25,732 bases of DNA from an uncultured Oscillospiraceae bacterium (lineage in GTDB: Bacteria > Bacillota > Clostridia > Oscillospirales > Oscillospiraceae): NCBI GenBank assembly GCA_910584835.1, contig CAJUEG010000038.1, positions 1 to 25,732 of the forward strand, given 5' to 3'. A program made the translations under genes and the position numbers. Below are positions 14,278 through 22,779 of the stretch, piece by piece; the first letter of the stretch is position 1, and the number at the start of each line of letters is the position of its first letter. Under the pieces are notes generated by a model. The model saw only the letters and a program-made list of their open reading frames with translations. It was not told the origin of the DNA and did not search any database.

Positions 14278-15428
14278 CAATGGTCCAGCAGCCTGGCAAT
14301 GGCGGTGCGGTGCACCTTCATCGCGCTCTTGGGGCAGAATTCCTGGCAGCAGAAGCAGCGGATGCAGGCCTTGCGGTCAATATGGGGCTTTTTGTCCACC
14401 ATGGTAATCGCCTTGGCCGGGCACACGTCCCGGCACTCCCCGCACCCCACGCACTCCGCCTTTTTTACCACAGGCCGCTGGGACAGGGCCCAGTTCATCA
14501 CCGACCCCTTGATCCGGCCGAACAAGCTCCTGCCGTCTCCCTGGAACAGGTGGCTGTTGCCGGTGGTGATGAGCCGGAAATCCGGGATGGCAAAGCCCGC
14601 GGGGTCGCCCTCCACATTCAGCTCCTCCGCCGAAGGCGGAATAAGCCCCCGCTCCAGCGCCGCCTCCAGGGTGGGCACCTCCTCCCGCTTCAGTCCAATG
14701 AGCCCGGCGCACACCAGGTCCGCCTTATGGGGGCTCTCCGCCGCCAGCAGCGCCCCCATGTGCCGGGGCGTGCCGCCGGTGGGGCCGTTCCCCTCCATGC
14801 AGTCCACCGCGTCCACAATGGTGAGGCGGGGCTTGAAATACTCGTCCAAATCCACAATCATCCGGGCAAAGTCCCGGGGATCGGGATATCGGAAATGGCA
14901 CTCCGGCTTCATGGTGCCGGGGATCGCGCCAAACATATTTTTCGCTCCGCAGGTCATGGCCATCATAGCGTGGGTTTTGAGCTTGCACAGGTTGATAATG
15001 GCGTCCGCGTCACCCAGCCATGCGGTATATTTGAACTGGCGGCACACCTTCCCCTCCGGGAATTGGGCCTCCCGCTCCCCGAAATCCTGGTTGAGCCTCC
15101 CGCCCGCCTGCTCCGCCTCCCTCATGCCGGTGGCGGCGTACACCCGGTTCACATAGGCGGCGTTATAGAGCCCGCCGGGGCTGTCGCCCACCACCACGTC
15201 CGCCCCCCGCTCCCTCAGCAGCCTCACCAGGGCACAGAGCAGCCCCGGGTGGGTGGTGGCCGCCTTTTCCGGCCTGGCAAAGGTCACCAGGTTCACCTTA
15301 ATGGCAATCCTCATCTCCGGGCGCACCCAGTCCAGCCCTCCCAGCGGCTCCAGCACCCGCTCCAGCGCGGACCTGGCCTCCTCCTCGGAATAGTTCGCAC
15401 AGGGGACGATCACAACGTCAGGCATCAT
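14277..15428 (-). CDS. DUF362 protein with C-terminal two-[4Fe-4S] ferredoxin domain
   Basis: 383-residue protein. Residues about 1-300 are a DUF362 domain (IAIKVNLVTFARPEKAATTHP, VVVGDSPGG, CKLKTHAMMAMTCGAKNMFG, VDAVDCMEGNGPTGGTP). The C-terminus carries two ferredoxin motifs: Cys326-x2-Cys329-x2-Cys332-x3-Cys336-Pro and Cys355-x2-Cys358-x2-Cys361-x3-Cys365-Pro, which would bind two [4Fe-4S] clusters. An extra Cys360 lies within the second. DUF362 proteins are common in anaerobes and are thought to act in electron transfer or cofactor chemistry; the reaction is unknown here. Two adjacent ATGs (15428, 15425) follow GAGGTG. It lies just beyond the ispH-rpsA terminator with no visible promoter of its own, so read-through may feed it. 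Confidence 0.9.
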   Translation of the reverse strand: MMPDVVIVPCANYSEEEARSALERVLEPLGGLDWVRPEMRIAIKVNLVTFARPEKAATTHPGLLCALVRLLRERGADVVVGDSPGGLYNAAYVNRVYAATGMREAEQAGGRLNQDFGEREAQFPEGKVCRQFKYTAWLGDADAIINLCKLKTHAMMAMTCGAKNMFGAIPGTMKPECHFRYPDPRDFARMIVDLDEYFKPRLTIVDAVDCMEGNGPTGGTPRHMGALLAAESPHKADLVCAGLIGLKREEVPTLEAALERGLIPPSAEELNVEGDPAGFAIPDFRLITTGNSHLFQGDGRSLFGRIKGSVMNWALSQRPVVKKAECVGCGECRDVCPAKAITMVDKKPHIDRKACIRCFCCQEFCPKSAMKVHRTAIARLLDH

Positions 15429-15446
15429 GGTTCTTCACCTCTACCG

Positions 15447-15478
15447 AAAAAGGCTGCCGCAGCCGCGGCAGCCTTTTT
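15447..15478 (-). terminator. Terminator after ispH-rpsA
   Basis: AAAAAGGCTGCCGC, loop, GCGGCAGCCTTTTT: a 14-bp stem with a 4-base loop and T-run, symmetrical in both directions. It ends the rpiR-flavoprotein-cmk-plsC-ispH-rpsA transcript, 18 bp after the last stop. Confidence 0.9.
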
Positions 15479-15495
15479 GAACTCAAAATAGGCGC

Positions 15496-17454
15496 TTATT
15501 CCTCCGCAGGGACCTCATCGCCTTCTTCATCCTCCTCCGCCGGAGCAGACTCCAGCAGAGCGCGGATGGACAGGGACACCTTCTTGTGCTCCTCGTCGAT
15601 GGCGGTGATCTTGGCATCCACCGTGTCGCCCTCGTGCACCACGTCCTCGGGCTTCTCCACCCGATGGTCGGCCAGCTGGGAGATATGGATCAGGCCGTCC
15701 ACGCCGGGAACGATCTCGGCAAAGGCACCAAAGGTCATCAGCTTGACAACGCGCACGCTGGCCACATCGCCCACGGCGTACTTCTCGGTGAACACGGTCC
15801 AGGGCTCCTGGCTGTGGTCCTTCACGCCCAGGGAGATCTTCTTCTTGTCCGGATCGAAGGAGATGACATACACCTCAATGGGATCGCCCACAGACACCAC
15901 CTCGGAGGGGGTCTTGATGCGGGACCAGGACAGCTCGGAGATGTGGACCATGCCGTCCACGCCGCCGATATCCACGAAGGCGCCGTAGGAGGTGAGGCTC
16001 TTGACTGTGCCGCTGTAGCGCTTGCCCACCTCGATGTTGTCCCAGATGGCGGCGGCAGCCGCGGCGCGGGCTTCGGCCGCCACGGCGCGGATGGAACCCA
16101 CCACGCGGCGGCGGGCGCGGTTCACCTCGGTGATGCGCAGCTGCACCTTGGTCTTGACCATCTCGGACAGGTCGGCCCCACGGGGCTTGCCGGACTGGGA
16201 GGCGGGGATAAACACGCGGATGCCCTTGACGCTGGCCACCAGGCCGCCCTTGTTCTCCTCGGTGATCACACCCTCCAGCACGTCCTTGTTCTCCACCGCG
16301 TTCTCCACGGTCTCCCAGTTCTTGTCCGCGTCGAGGCGCTTCTTGGACAGCTTGACCACGCAGTCACGGTCGCTGACCAGCATGACGATAGCCTCGATCT
16401 CCTCACCAACCTTGGCGATGTCCTCCACCTTTACGTCGGGGTCGTCGCTCAGCTCGGACAGGGGAATGGTGCCGGGGTACTTGACGCCCAGCTCCACCTG
16501 CACCTCAGTGGGCGTGATGGCCGCGACTGTTCCAGTGACCCGATCCCCCGTATTCAAAATTTTGAACGACTCCTCCAGCATCTCCGCGAAGGACTGTTCA
16601 ATCTCCATAATTTCATCGCTCATTTTGTTGCTGACCTCCTTTATTATCCACTCCGGCGTGGATGCGCCGGCAGTGATCCCAAGCGTGCCGATCCGGCCGA
16701 ACTGTTCCCGGTCCACGCCCCTTCCCCGCTCCGCCTGCACCACCATCGGGCAGCGGCTGGCGCACAGCTGGGTGAGCTTTCTGGTGTTGGAGCTCTTTTG
16801 ATCGCCGATGACGATCATGGCGTCGCATTGACCGGCCAGTTCCAGGGCCTCCGATTGCCGCCTGGACGTAGCATTACATATTGTATCAAAAAATTCCGCG
16901 TTTGTACACACTTTTTTTGTGTTTTCCACGATTTTTTCCCACTTCGCCAAAATAGCGGTGGTTTGGGACACAAATGTCAGGGGCAAACCGAAAAAATCCG
17001 GCTCTTTTTCCATGATTTGTTCCAGTTCATCCCATCCGGAGACCACTCTTCCCCGGCTGGCGCACCCCAAAATTCCCAAAATTTCCGGATGGTCGGCCTC
17101 TCCCACGATGACAGGCATTCTCCCCCGCGCCTCCGCGTCCCGGACAATCTCGTGAATGCGGGTGACGTTGGGGCAGGTGGCGTCCAGCACCCGGCAGCCC
17201 CGCGCCTGCAACGCCTGAAATGTGCTGTCCGGCTCTCCATGGGCCCGTATGAGCACCGTGGCTCCCTCCGGGGCCTCCTCCGGCGCGGAGATGGTGACCG
17301 CCCCCAGCTCTTCCAGCCGCCGGATCACATGGTCGTTGTGGGTAATATGGCCCAGCAGGTACACCGGCCCCTGGGCGGCGGCCCTCTCCGCCATTTCCAC
17401 CGCGCGGCGCACACCGTAGCAGAACCCGGCGCTCTTAGCCACCCTGATTCTCAT
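15496..17454 (-). CDS. ispH-rpsA: Fused HMBPP reductase IspH and ribosomal protein S1
   Basis: 652-residue fusion. Residues 1-280 are IspH, the [4Fe-4S] enzyme that makes IPP and DMAPP in the last step of the MEP isoprenoid pathway. The cluster ligands are Cys12 (GFCYGVRRA), Cys94 (DATCPNV) and Cys193 (DTICNAT); His41, His72 and His122 and Glu124 (DHPE) line the active site. Residues about 300-630 hold four S1 RNA-binding repeats, the last two best conserved (TSYGAFVDIGGVDGMVHISE and TFGAFAEIVPGVDGLIHISQ). The C-terminus is acidic (EEDEEGDE). No stop or frameshift separates the parts. This fusion is known in clostridia. The ATG overlaps the plsC stop by four bases and a strong terminator follows, so this is the last gene of the operon. 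Confidence 0.97.
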   Translation of the reverse strand: MRIRVAKSAGFCYGVRRAVEMAERAAAQGPVYLLGHITHNDHVIRRLEELGAVTISAPEEAPEGATVLIRAHGEPDSTFQALQARGCRVLDATCPNVTRIHEIVRDAEARGRMPVIVGEADHPEILGILGCASRGRVVSGWDELEQIMEKEPDFFGLPLTFVSQTTAILAKWEKIVENTKKVCTNAEFFDTICNATSRRQSEALELAGQCDAMIVIGDQKSSNTRKLTQLCASRCPMVVQAERGRGVDREQFGRIGTLGITAGASTPEWIIKEVSNKMSDEIMEIEQSFAEMLEESFKILNTGDRVTGTVAAITPTEVQVELGVKYPGTIPLSELSDDPDVKVEDIAKVGEEIEAIVMLVSDRDCVVKLSKKRLDADKNWETVENAVENKDVLEGVITEENKGGLVASVKGIRVFIPASQSGKPRGADLSEMVKTKVQLRITEVNRARRRVVGSIRAVAAEARAAAAAAIWDNIEVGKRYSGTVKSLTSYGAFVDIGGVDGMVHISELSWSRIKTPSEVVSVGDPIEVYVISFDPDKKKISLGVKDHSQEPWTVFTEKYAVGDVASVRVVKLMTFGAFAEIVPGVDGLIHISQLADHRVEKPEDVVHEGDTVDAKITAIDEEHKKVSLSIRALLESAPAEEDEEGDEVPAEE

Positions 17455-18047
17455 CCCGCCTGCTCCCCCAGCGCCCGGATGCGGACCAGAAGATCGTCGG
17501 CGATGCGCTGGTAGTCGTCGGCGGAGGGCTTACGTCCCTCAAACTCCGGGTAATACGGCTGGCCGAACACCACAGTGGTCTTGCGGAACCGCCGCTTTTT
17601 GGGCGGGATGTAGACGGGCACCAGGGGCGCCCCTGTGCGGGTGGCCAGCATGGCCGCGCCGGTCTGGGCCTCCGACTCTTTCCCCTCCTTCACCCGGGTC
17701 CCCTCGGGGAACATGAGCAGCTTTTCCCCGCCCCGCAGCACCTTCAGGCACTCTTTTACCGCCGCCATATCCGACTTGCCCCGGTTGACGCCGATAATCC
17801 CTGCCTTTTTCAGCAGAAAACCGATCACCGGCCACTTCATAATCTCCGCCTTGGCCATCACGTGGGTCTGCCGCTTTCCCCCCATAGCGCACACCACATA
17901 GAGCGGGTCGCCCACAGTGGTGTGGTTGCCGCAGATCACCGCCGCCCCCTCGGGGATATTGTCCGCGCCCACGGCCTTCCAGGGGTGGATAAGCCTCATA
18001 AAAATCCAGATGATGGGATAGAGCAGCGAATACACCTTATTTTTCAT
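17451..18047 (-). CDS. plsC: 1-acyl-glycerol-3-phosphate acyltransferase PlsC
   Basis: Membrane-associated acyltransferase of 198 residues, expected to acylate lysophosphatidic acid to phosphatidic acid in phospholipid synthesis. The catalytic NHxxxxD motif is at residues 41-47 (NHTTVGD) and the substrate motif FPEGTR at 113-118. An N-terminal hydrophobic helix (about 7-20) should anchor it. AEIMKWPVIGFLLKKAGIIG is typical of the family. Length is short but normal for Firmicute PlsC. It overlaps the end of cmk by 11 bp, with GGGAGGGAAC upstream of the ATG, and overlaps ispH-rpsA by 4 bp. The order cmk-plsC-ispH-rpsA is a recurrent clostridial cluster. Confidence 0.93.
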   Translation of the reverse strand: MKNKVYSLLYPIIWIFMRLIHPWKAVGADNIPEGAAVICGNHTTVGDPLYVVCAMGGKRQTHVMAKAEIMKWPVIGFLLKKAGIIGVNRGKSDMAAVKECLKVLRGGEKLLMFPEGTRVKEGKESEAQTGAAMLATRTGAPLVPVYIPPKKRRFRKTTVVFGQPYYPEFEGRKPSADDYQRIADDLLVRIRALGEQAG

Positions 18048-18735
18048 AGGTTCCCTCCCTGATATTCAGCCGCTCCCGGATTATCCCCAGCAGCAGCTGG
18101 AAGCTCCCCTCCAGATCCAGCCCGGTGGTGTCGGCCAGCACCGCGTCCTCTGCCCGGCGCAGGGGGGCGGTCTCCCGCTGGGTGTCCCGGCGGTCCCGCT
18201 CCACCACCTCCCGCAGAACCTGGTCGAAGTCGGCCCGCTGGCCCCGCTCCAGCAGCTCTTTATACCGCCGCTCCGCCCGGGCCTCCGGCGAGGCAGTGAG
18301 AAACAGCTTTACATCCGCCTGGGGCAGCACCACCGTGCCGATGTCCCGGCCGTCCATGATAACGTCATGCTCCCGGGCTGTTTTGCGCTGCATCTCCAAT
18401 AAAAAATCCCGTACCGCCGGAAGGGCCGCCGCCTTGGAGGCGCATGCGGAGATTTCGTTCTCCCGGATGGCCGACGTCACGTCCTCTCCATCCAAAAACA
18501 TGCGCTGTAAGCCGTCCTCTCCATAGCCCATGATGATGGAAAGCCCGGGCAGCATCGCCGCCACGCTCTTCTCGTCGGCTGGGTCAACCCCCCGGCGGCG
18601 GGCCGCCAGCCCCACCGTGCGGTAGATGGCCCCGGTGTCCACGTACAAAAAGCCCAGCTCCTGCGCCAGCCGCTTGGCCAGAGTAGATTTGCCGGCACCG
18701 GAGGGCCCATCTATGGCGATGCTGCGATATTCCAC
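18037..18735 (-). CDS. cmk: Cytidylate kinase
   Basis: 232-residue cytoplasmic kinase that converts CMP and dCMP to the diphosphates. The P-loop GPSGAGKST lies near residues 10-18, the VDTGAIYR segment follows at about 30-37, and the CMP-binding DGRDIGTVVLP segment is near 125-135, followed by the lid arginines in ERRYKELLERG and RDRRDTQR. The start is GTG at 18735, 8 bases after AAGGAAGG. An upstream in-frame ATG at 18810 lies inside the flavoprotein gene and is unlikely. The gap to the flavoprotein stop is 17 bp, so it belongs to the same operon. Confidence 0.95.
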   Translation of the reverse strand: MEYRSIAIDGPSGAGKSTLAKRLAQELGFLYVDTGAIYRTVGLAARRRGVDPADEKSVAAMLPGLSIIMGYGEDGLQRMFLDGEDVTSAIRENEISACASKAAALPAVRDFLLEMQRKTAREHDVIMDGRDIGTVVLPQADVKLFLTASPEARAERRYKELLERGQRADFDQVLREVVERDRRDTQRETAPLRRAEDAVLADTTGLDLEGSFQLLLGIIRERLNIREGTYEK

Positions 18736-18752
18736 GGAAAATCCCTTCCTTA

Positions 18753-20003
18753 TTATATAGTAACGACCCGCTCCGCCGCGGCCAGCCCCGCGGCATAGCC
18801 GGTGGACCATGCGATCTGGAGGTTAAACCCGCCGGTATAGCCATCCACATCCAGAAGCTCCCCGGCAAAAAACAGACCCCTGACCTTCCTGGATTCCATG
18901 GACCGAGGGTCCACCTCGCCCACCGCCACACCGCCGGAGGTGACCACCGCCTCCTCCACCGGGCGCGGCCCGGACAGGGAAACGGCAAAGTTTTTCAGCG
19001 CCTCCAACAATTTTCTCCGCTGCTCCCTGCGGATGTCATGGACCTTTGTATCCACGGGGATGCCGGTGCGCTCTGCCAGCACCGGCACCATAGACCGGGG
19101 AACCAGCCCCCCTAAGGCATTGGCATAGTCCTGGTTGGCCCGCTCCCCAAAGTCCCGCAAAAGGCGGGCGTCCAGCTTTTGCTCGTCCAGAGCGGGTTTT
19201 AAGTCAATATGGGCCGTGTATTTGGATTTCGCAAAGTCCATATGGGCGGAGGCGGACAGCACCAGCGGCCCGGACAGGCCGAAATGGGTAAACAGCAGTT
19301 CCCCCAGCTCCCGAAACACGGTCTTCCCCTTCTCGTTTTTTACCCGCAGCTCCACATTGCGCAGGGACAGCCCCTGAAGCCTGGCGCAACAGGGGTCGTC
19401 CGACTCAAGCGGCACCAGCGAACCCCGGATGGGGACAATGGCGTGTCCCGCTTCCCGGGCCAGCCGATATCCGTCTCCAGTGGAGCCGGTGCGTGGGTAG
19501 GAGGCCCCTCCGGTGGCAAGGATAAGCGCCTTACAGTCATTGAGCTCTCCGCTTTTCTCCGCACGCACCCCGGCGAGCCGCATATCCCGGACCGTCAGGC
19601 CGGTCACCCGGTCCTGCCGGAGCTCAACCCCCTGGCGCCGCAGCTCAAAGAACAGTGCGTCCACAACGTCGGCCGCCTTGTCGGAGACGGGGAACACCCG
19701 GTTCCCCCGCTCTGTCTTCACCTTCACGCCCAGCCCCTGAAAAAAGGCCATGGTATCCCCCGGGCCAAAGCGGTCAAGGGCGCTGTAAAGGAATTTTCCA
19801 TTGCGGGGAATAGACGCCATCAGCTCGTCCCGCCCGCAGTGGTTCGTGAGATTGCACCGGCCCTTCCCGGTGATGTACAGCTTTCGCCCCACCTTCTCGT
19901 TGGGTTCCAGTAAAAGCACGCTGGCCCCGGCCCGGGCCGCGGTGATGGCCGCCATCATGCCCGCCGCGCCGCCTCCGGCCACCACCACCTTATTTGTCCT
20001 CAT
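18753..20003 (-). CDS. HI0933/BaiN-family FAD-dependent oxidoreductase
   Basis: 416-residue flavoprotein. The N-terminal FAD-binding fold shows VVAGGGAAGMMAAITAARAG with the dinucleotide glycines at 9-15 and an acidic strand end LLEPNEKVGRK. The family hallmark GKGRCNLTN is at 46-54. ATGGASYPRTGSTGDGY and the C-terminal FFAGELLDVDGYTGGFNLQ complete the set. The true physiological reaction of this family is poorly known; relatives have been called aminoacetone oxidase-like, and BaiN was proposed in bile-acid dehydroxylation, but nothing here shows that. The ATG at 20003 follows AAGGTGGAG and overlaps the regulator gene by 14 bp; the longer frame to 20075 is not favoured. Confidence 0.92.
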   Translation of the reverse strand: MRTNKVVVAGGGAAGMMAAITAARAGASVLLLEPNEKVGRKLYITGKGRCNLTNHCGRDELMASIPRNGKFLYSALDRFGPGDTMAFFQGLGVKVKTERGNRVFPVSDKAADVVDALFFELRRQGVELRQDRVTGLTVRDMRLAGVRAEKSGELNDCKALILATGGASYPRTGSTGDGYRLAREAGHAIVPIRGSLVPLESDDPCCARLQGLSLRNVELRVKNEKGKTVFRELGELLFTHFGLSGPLVLSASAHMDFAKSKYTAHIDLKPALDEQKLDARLLRDFGERANQDYANALGGLVPRSMVPVLAERTGIPVDTKVHDIRREQRRKLLEALKNFAVSLSGPRPVEEAVVTSGGVAVGEVDPRSMESRKVRGLFFAGELLDVDGYTGGFNLQIAWSTGYAAGLAAAERVVTI

Positions 20004-20862
20004 ACTCCACCTTTTCGTACACCTGGTATTCGTCCCAAATGCTCTCCAGCCGGTTGAACGTGGCGGTGACCTCATCGGATTTTTTCCTTCCCACCGCCAC
20101 GATCAGCGCGTTGATCACTGACAGCGGCGCCACCAGCGAGTCCACGAAGGACGCCATATCGCTCTTGGCCAGCAGCCGGAAATTGGCCGTATCATACAGA
20201 GGGGACATCTCGCTGTCGGTAATGGCAATCACCGTAGCCCCCTGATCCCGGGCAAACTCCATAGCCCGGACGGAGCGGGTGGAATAGCGCGGGAAACTGA
20301 TCCCGATCACCACGTCGTCCTTCCCCACCCGGAGCATCTGCTCGAACATCTCGCTGGCCAGGCTGGTCTGTATCTGCCGCACATCGTCAAAAATCAGCTT
20401 GAAGTAGAAGGTGAGGAAATCTGACAGCGCCGCCGACGAGCGCACCCCCAAAACATAAATGCGCCGCGCCCCCACAATGGCGCTTACTGCGGCGGAAAAA
20501 TCCTCCCGGTTCAGCTCATTCAGGGACATGCGCAGCTTTTCAATATCCGACTGCACCACCTTATCCAGCACGTCCTGGGTTCCCAGCCGGTCATAGGACA
20601 CCTCAATGCGCTGCACGGTGGTGAGCTTGCCCCGTACCATCTCCTGCATAGCCTTCTGCATGCCGGGGTAGCCGTCATACCCCAGCTCGGCCGCAAAGCG
20701 GACCACCGTGGACTCACTGGTGTGGACCGCCTGTCCCATCCGGGCAGCGGTCATAAAAGCGGCCTTGTCGTAATTATCCAGAATATATTGCCCGATCCGC
20801 TTTTGACTTTTGGAAAAGGTGCTCAATCTGCTCTGAATTGCGGTCAAAATGTCACGGCTCAT
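19990..20862 (-). CDS. RpiR/MurR-family transcriptional regulator
   Basis: 290-residue regulator. Residues 1-77 are the RpiR-type helix-turn-helix (SKSQKRIGQYILDNYDKAAF, HTSESTVVRFAAELGYDGYP). Residues about 125-260 are a SIS sugar-phosphate-binding domain (GARRIYVLGVRSSAAL, DDVVIGISFPRYSTRSV, GATVIAITDS). Family members respond to phosphosugars. No sugar gene is nearby; instead it is the first gene of the flavoprotein-cmk-plsC-ispH-rpsA transcript, overlapping the flavoprotein gene. That makes autoregulation of the operon conceivable. A clean promoter lies 62 bp upstream, while the ribosome-binding site is weak (AGGG at about 11 bases). Confidence 0.93.
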   Translation of the reverse strand: MSRDILTAIQSRLSTFSKSQKRIGQYILDNYDKAAFMTAARMGQAVHTSESTVVRFAAELGYDGYPGMQKAMQEMVRGKLTTVQRIEVSYDRLGTQDVLDKVVQSDIEKLRMSLNELNREDFSAAVSAIVGARRIYVLGVRSSAALSDFLTFYFKLIFDDVRQIQTSLASEMFEQMLRVGKDDVVIGISFPRYSTRSVRAMEFARDQGATVIAITDSEMSPLYDTANFRLLAKSDMASFVDSLVAPLSVINALIVAVGRKKSDEVTATFNRLESIWDEYQVYEKVEYEDK

Positions 20863-20923
20863 AGTGCTGCAACCCTACTCTCTTTTTATCCTCCGCAGGA
20901 AAATCCACGGGCTCAACAGGTGT

Positions 20924-20952
20924 ATCATACCGTTTTACCCTGCAAATTGCAA
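20924..20952 (-). promoter_or_regulatory. Promoter of the rpiR-cmk-ispH-rpsA operon
   Basis: On the - strand TTGCAA (20947-20952), a 17-base spacer and TATGAT (20924-20929). It lies in the 110-bp gap between the pseudouridine synthase stop and the RpiR start, and is the only promoter seen before ispH-rpsA. Confidence 0.75.
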
Positions 20953-20972
20953 GAGCTTTGAAACAATTTTCA

Positions 20973-21665
20973 CTATTTCCGCAGCGCCTGCAGCTCTTCC
21001 ATTGTGAGCGGCCGCCAGCAGCCCGGTCTCAGACCGCCCAGCAGCAGCCCTCCTTCCCGCACCCGCCGGAGCCGTTCCACCTTCAGTCCGGCGGCGGCGC
21101 ACATACGGCGCACCTGCCGGTTTTTCCCCTGGTGGATGACCACGGTGAGGGTACCCTCCCCCGTCCGTTCCACCCAGTCCGCAGTGAGGGTCTCTCCCCC
21201 GTCCGCCACCGGGGCGGACAGGATGGGCAGGGCGCGTTCCACATCCCCGGATACCCACACCCGGTACTCCTTTTCCACCTCGTGGGAGGGGTGGGTGAGC
21301 CGCTGGGTGAGCGCCCCGTCGTCGGTGAGCAGCAGCAGCCCCTCCGAGTCCATGTCCAGACGCCCCACCGGCCACACCCGGGCGGGGCAGTCCGCCACCA
21401 GCTGGGCCACCGTCTTTCGTCCCTTCTCGTCGGACAGGGTGGTGACGTAGCCCCGGGGCTTGTTCAGCATCAGGTAGGTGTGGCCTGCCGGGGCGGCCAG
21501 GGGTACGCCGTCCACCTCCACCCGGTCCCGGCCCGGGTCCGCTTTTCCGCCCAGCCGGGCAGTTTTCCCGTTTACCGTCACCCGTCCCGCCTGTATGTAC
21601 TCCTCCGCCTGGCGGCGGGAGCATATCCCCGCCGCCGACAGCAGCTTTTGCAGCCGCTCCTCCAT
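20973..21665 (-). CDS. RsuA/RluB-family 16S/23S rRNA pseudouridine synthase
   Basis: 230-residue enzyme that converts a specific rRNA uridine to pseudouridine. An S4 RNA-binding domain occupies residues 1-55 (LQKLLSAAGICSRRQAEEYI). The catalytic core has the GRLDMDSEG motif with catalytic Asp104, and LNKPRGYVTT (67-76) and HQGKNRQVRRM are typical of the RsuA/RluB/E/F group. Which nucleotide it modifies cannot be told, although RluB (23S) is the usual assignment in Firmicutes. Start: ATG at 21665 after AGAGGTG; an in-frame GTG nine bases upstream lies too close to the ribosome-binding site. It lies 19 bp after the dacF stop and probably shares its transcript. Confidence 0.93.
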   Translation of the reverse strand: MEERLQKLLSAAGICSRRQAEEYIQAGRVTVNGKTARLGGKADPGRDRVEVDGVPLAAPAGHTYLMLNKPRGYVTTLSDEKGRKTVAQLVADCPARVWPVGRLDMDSEGLLLLTDDGALTQRLTHPSHEVEKEYRVWVSGDVERALPILSAPVADGGETLTADWVERTGEGTLTVVIHQGKNRQVRRMCAAAGLKVERLRRVREGGLLLGGLRPGCWRPLTMEELQALRK

Positions 21666-21684
21666 TGCCCGCACCTCTTCCCGC

Positions 21685-22779
21685 TTATGATAGCCCGCCC
21701 CACAACCGCTGCCACAGGTTCAGCGGTTCCCGCACATCCAGCCCCGCTCCATTCCGGGCCACAAGGGGTATTTGAGCGACGATTTCGCCGTCCTTCTTCC
21801 ACACGGCTTTGCCGACGGCCGCGCCCGCCTGAAAGGGCGCCTGAATGGACGAATCCAGCTCCACCTCCATGGCCAGCGCCTCCCCTTCTTTAAGCGGATA
21901 GCCCATCTCATCCGCCGCCACCGCCGCCACGTTGGGGATAAGGCTCCCCCGCACCGCCACCGAACCCAGTTCATCACCCTTTTCACACAGCTTCTGCCGG
22001 GGATAGGTCTGGAAGCCGTAGTCCAGCAGCTTGCAGTGGTCATTCCAGTCGTCCCCGTCGTTGAGGGTAACGCAGACGAGGGTCTGACCGTCCCTGGTGG
22101 CGGCGGACACCAGCGTCCTCCCAGCCTTTTCCGTGAACCCGGTCTTCATTCCAACGCAGCCCTCGCAGCGCCAGAGCAGCTTGTTGTGATTGACAAAGGT
22201 GCGCGTCCCAACCGTGACGGACCGGGTGGCGCATATCTCCGACACCGTCTCGTTTTGCAGGCATGCCCGGGCCAGCAGGGCCATATCATAGGCGGTGGAG
22301 TAATGGTTGTCGTCATTGAGCCCGCTGGGGTTGGCAAAGGAGCTGTTTTTCATCCCCAGCTCCGCCGCCTTGGCGTTCATCAGCGCCACAAAATCCGCCT
22401 CGCTCCCCGCCGTGTGGCAGGCGACGGCCATGGCCGCGTCGTTCCCTGACTGGAGCAGCAGGCCGTACAGCAGCCCCCGCAGGGTGATCTCCTCCCCCGC
22501 CTTCAGGTAGATGGACGAGCCCTCGCTGCCCAGCCATTCCCCTTTGACGATTACAGTCTCATCTAAATCCTCCGCTTCCTCCACCGCCACCAGAGCTGTG
22601 AGCAGCTTGGTGGTGCTGGCGATGAGCCGGCGGGTGTGGGCATCGTGCTCGTAGAGCACCCGGCCGCTGGCTCCGTCCATGAGGATGGCGCTGGAGGCGT
22701 GGGTGCCCACCCCGTAAACCGGCGGGCATGCGGCGGCCAGCAGCAGCGCGGCGGCCAGCGCGGCGGTCAACTTTCTCAC
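21685..22779 (-). CDS. dacF: D-alanyl-D-alanine carboxypeptidase (DacF/PBP5-like)
   Basis: 364-residue class A low-molecular-weight penicillin-binding protein that trims the terminal D-Ala of peptidoglycan stem peptides outside the membrane. From the GTG at 22779 it begins with a signal peptide (VRKLTAALAAALLLAAACPP, processing near residue 23). The active-site motifs are Ser55-x-x-Lys58 (ASTTK), Ser111-Gly-Asn113 and Lys212-Thr-Gly214. The C-terminal part (about 265-345) matches the PBP5 beta-rich domain, ending in a hydrophobic/Trp helix (LNLWQRLWGGLS) that could be a membrane anchor. An upstream GTG (22830) would add 17 residues and spoil the signal peptide. The ribosome-binding site GGGAGTGA lies in the arm of a perfect hairpin. 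The nearby spore gene gerW makes a DacF-like sporulation role plausible. Confidence 0.92.
   Translation of the reverse strand: MRKLTAALAAALLLAAACPPVYGVGTHASSAILMDGASGRVLYEHDAHTRRLIASTTKLLTALVAVEEAEDLDETVIVKGEWLGSEGSSIYLKAGEEITLRGLLYGLLLQSGNDAAMAVACHTAGSEADFVALMNAKAAELGMKNSSFANPSGLNDDNHYSTAYDMALLARACLQNETVSEICATRSVTVGTRTFVNHNKLLWRCEGCVGMKTGFTEKAGRTLVSAATRDGQTLVCVTLNDGDDWNDHCKLLDYGFQTYPRQKLCEKGDELGSVAVRGSLIPNVAAVAADEMGYPLKEGEALAMEVELDSSIQAPFQAGAAVGKAVWKKDGEIVAQIPLVARNGAGLDVREPLNLWQRLWGGLS

Noticed and set aside
15586..17514. A 642-codon open frame on the + strand opposite ispH-rpsA
   Set aside because: It mirrors a strongly conserved real gene; its translation is His/Gly/Leu-rich with no domain, as expected from an antisense frame in G+C-rich DNA. 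The same applies to the long frames opposite phoR (3775-5163) and the ABC exporter (12366-13544).
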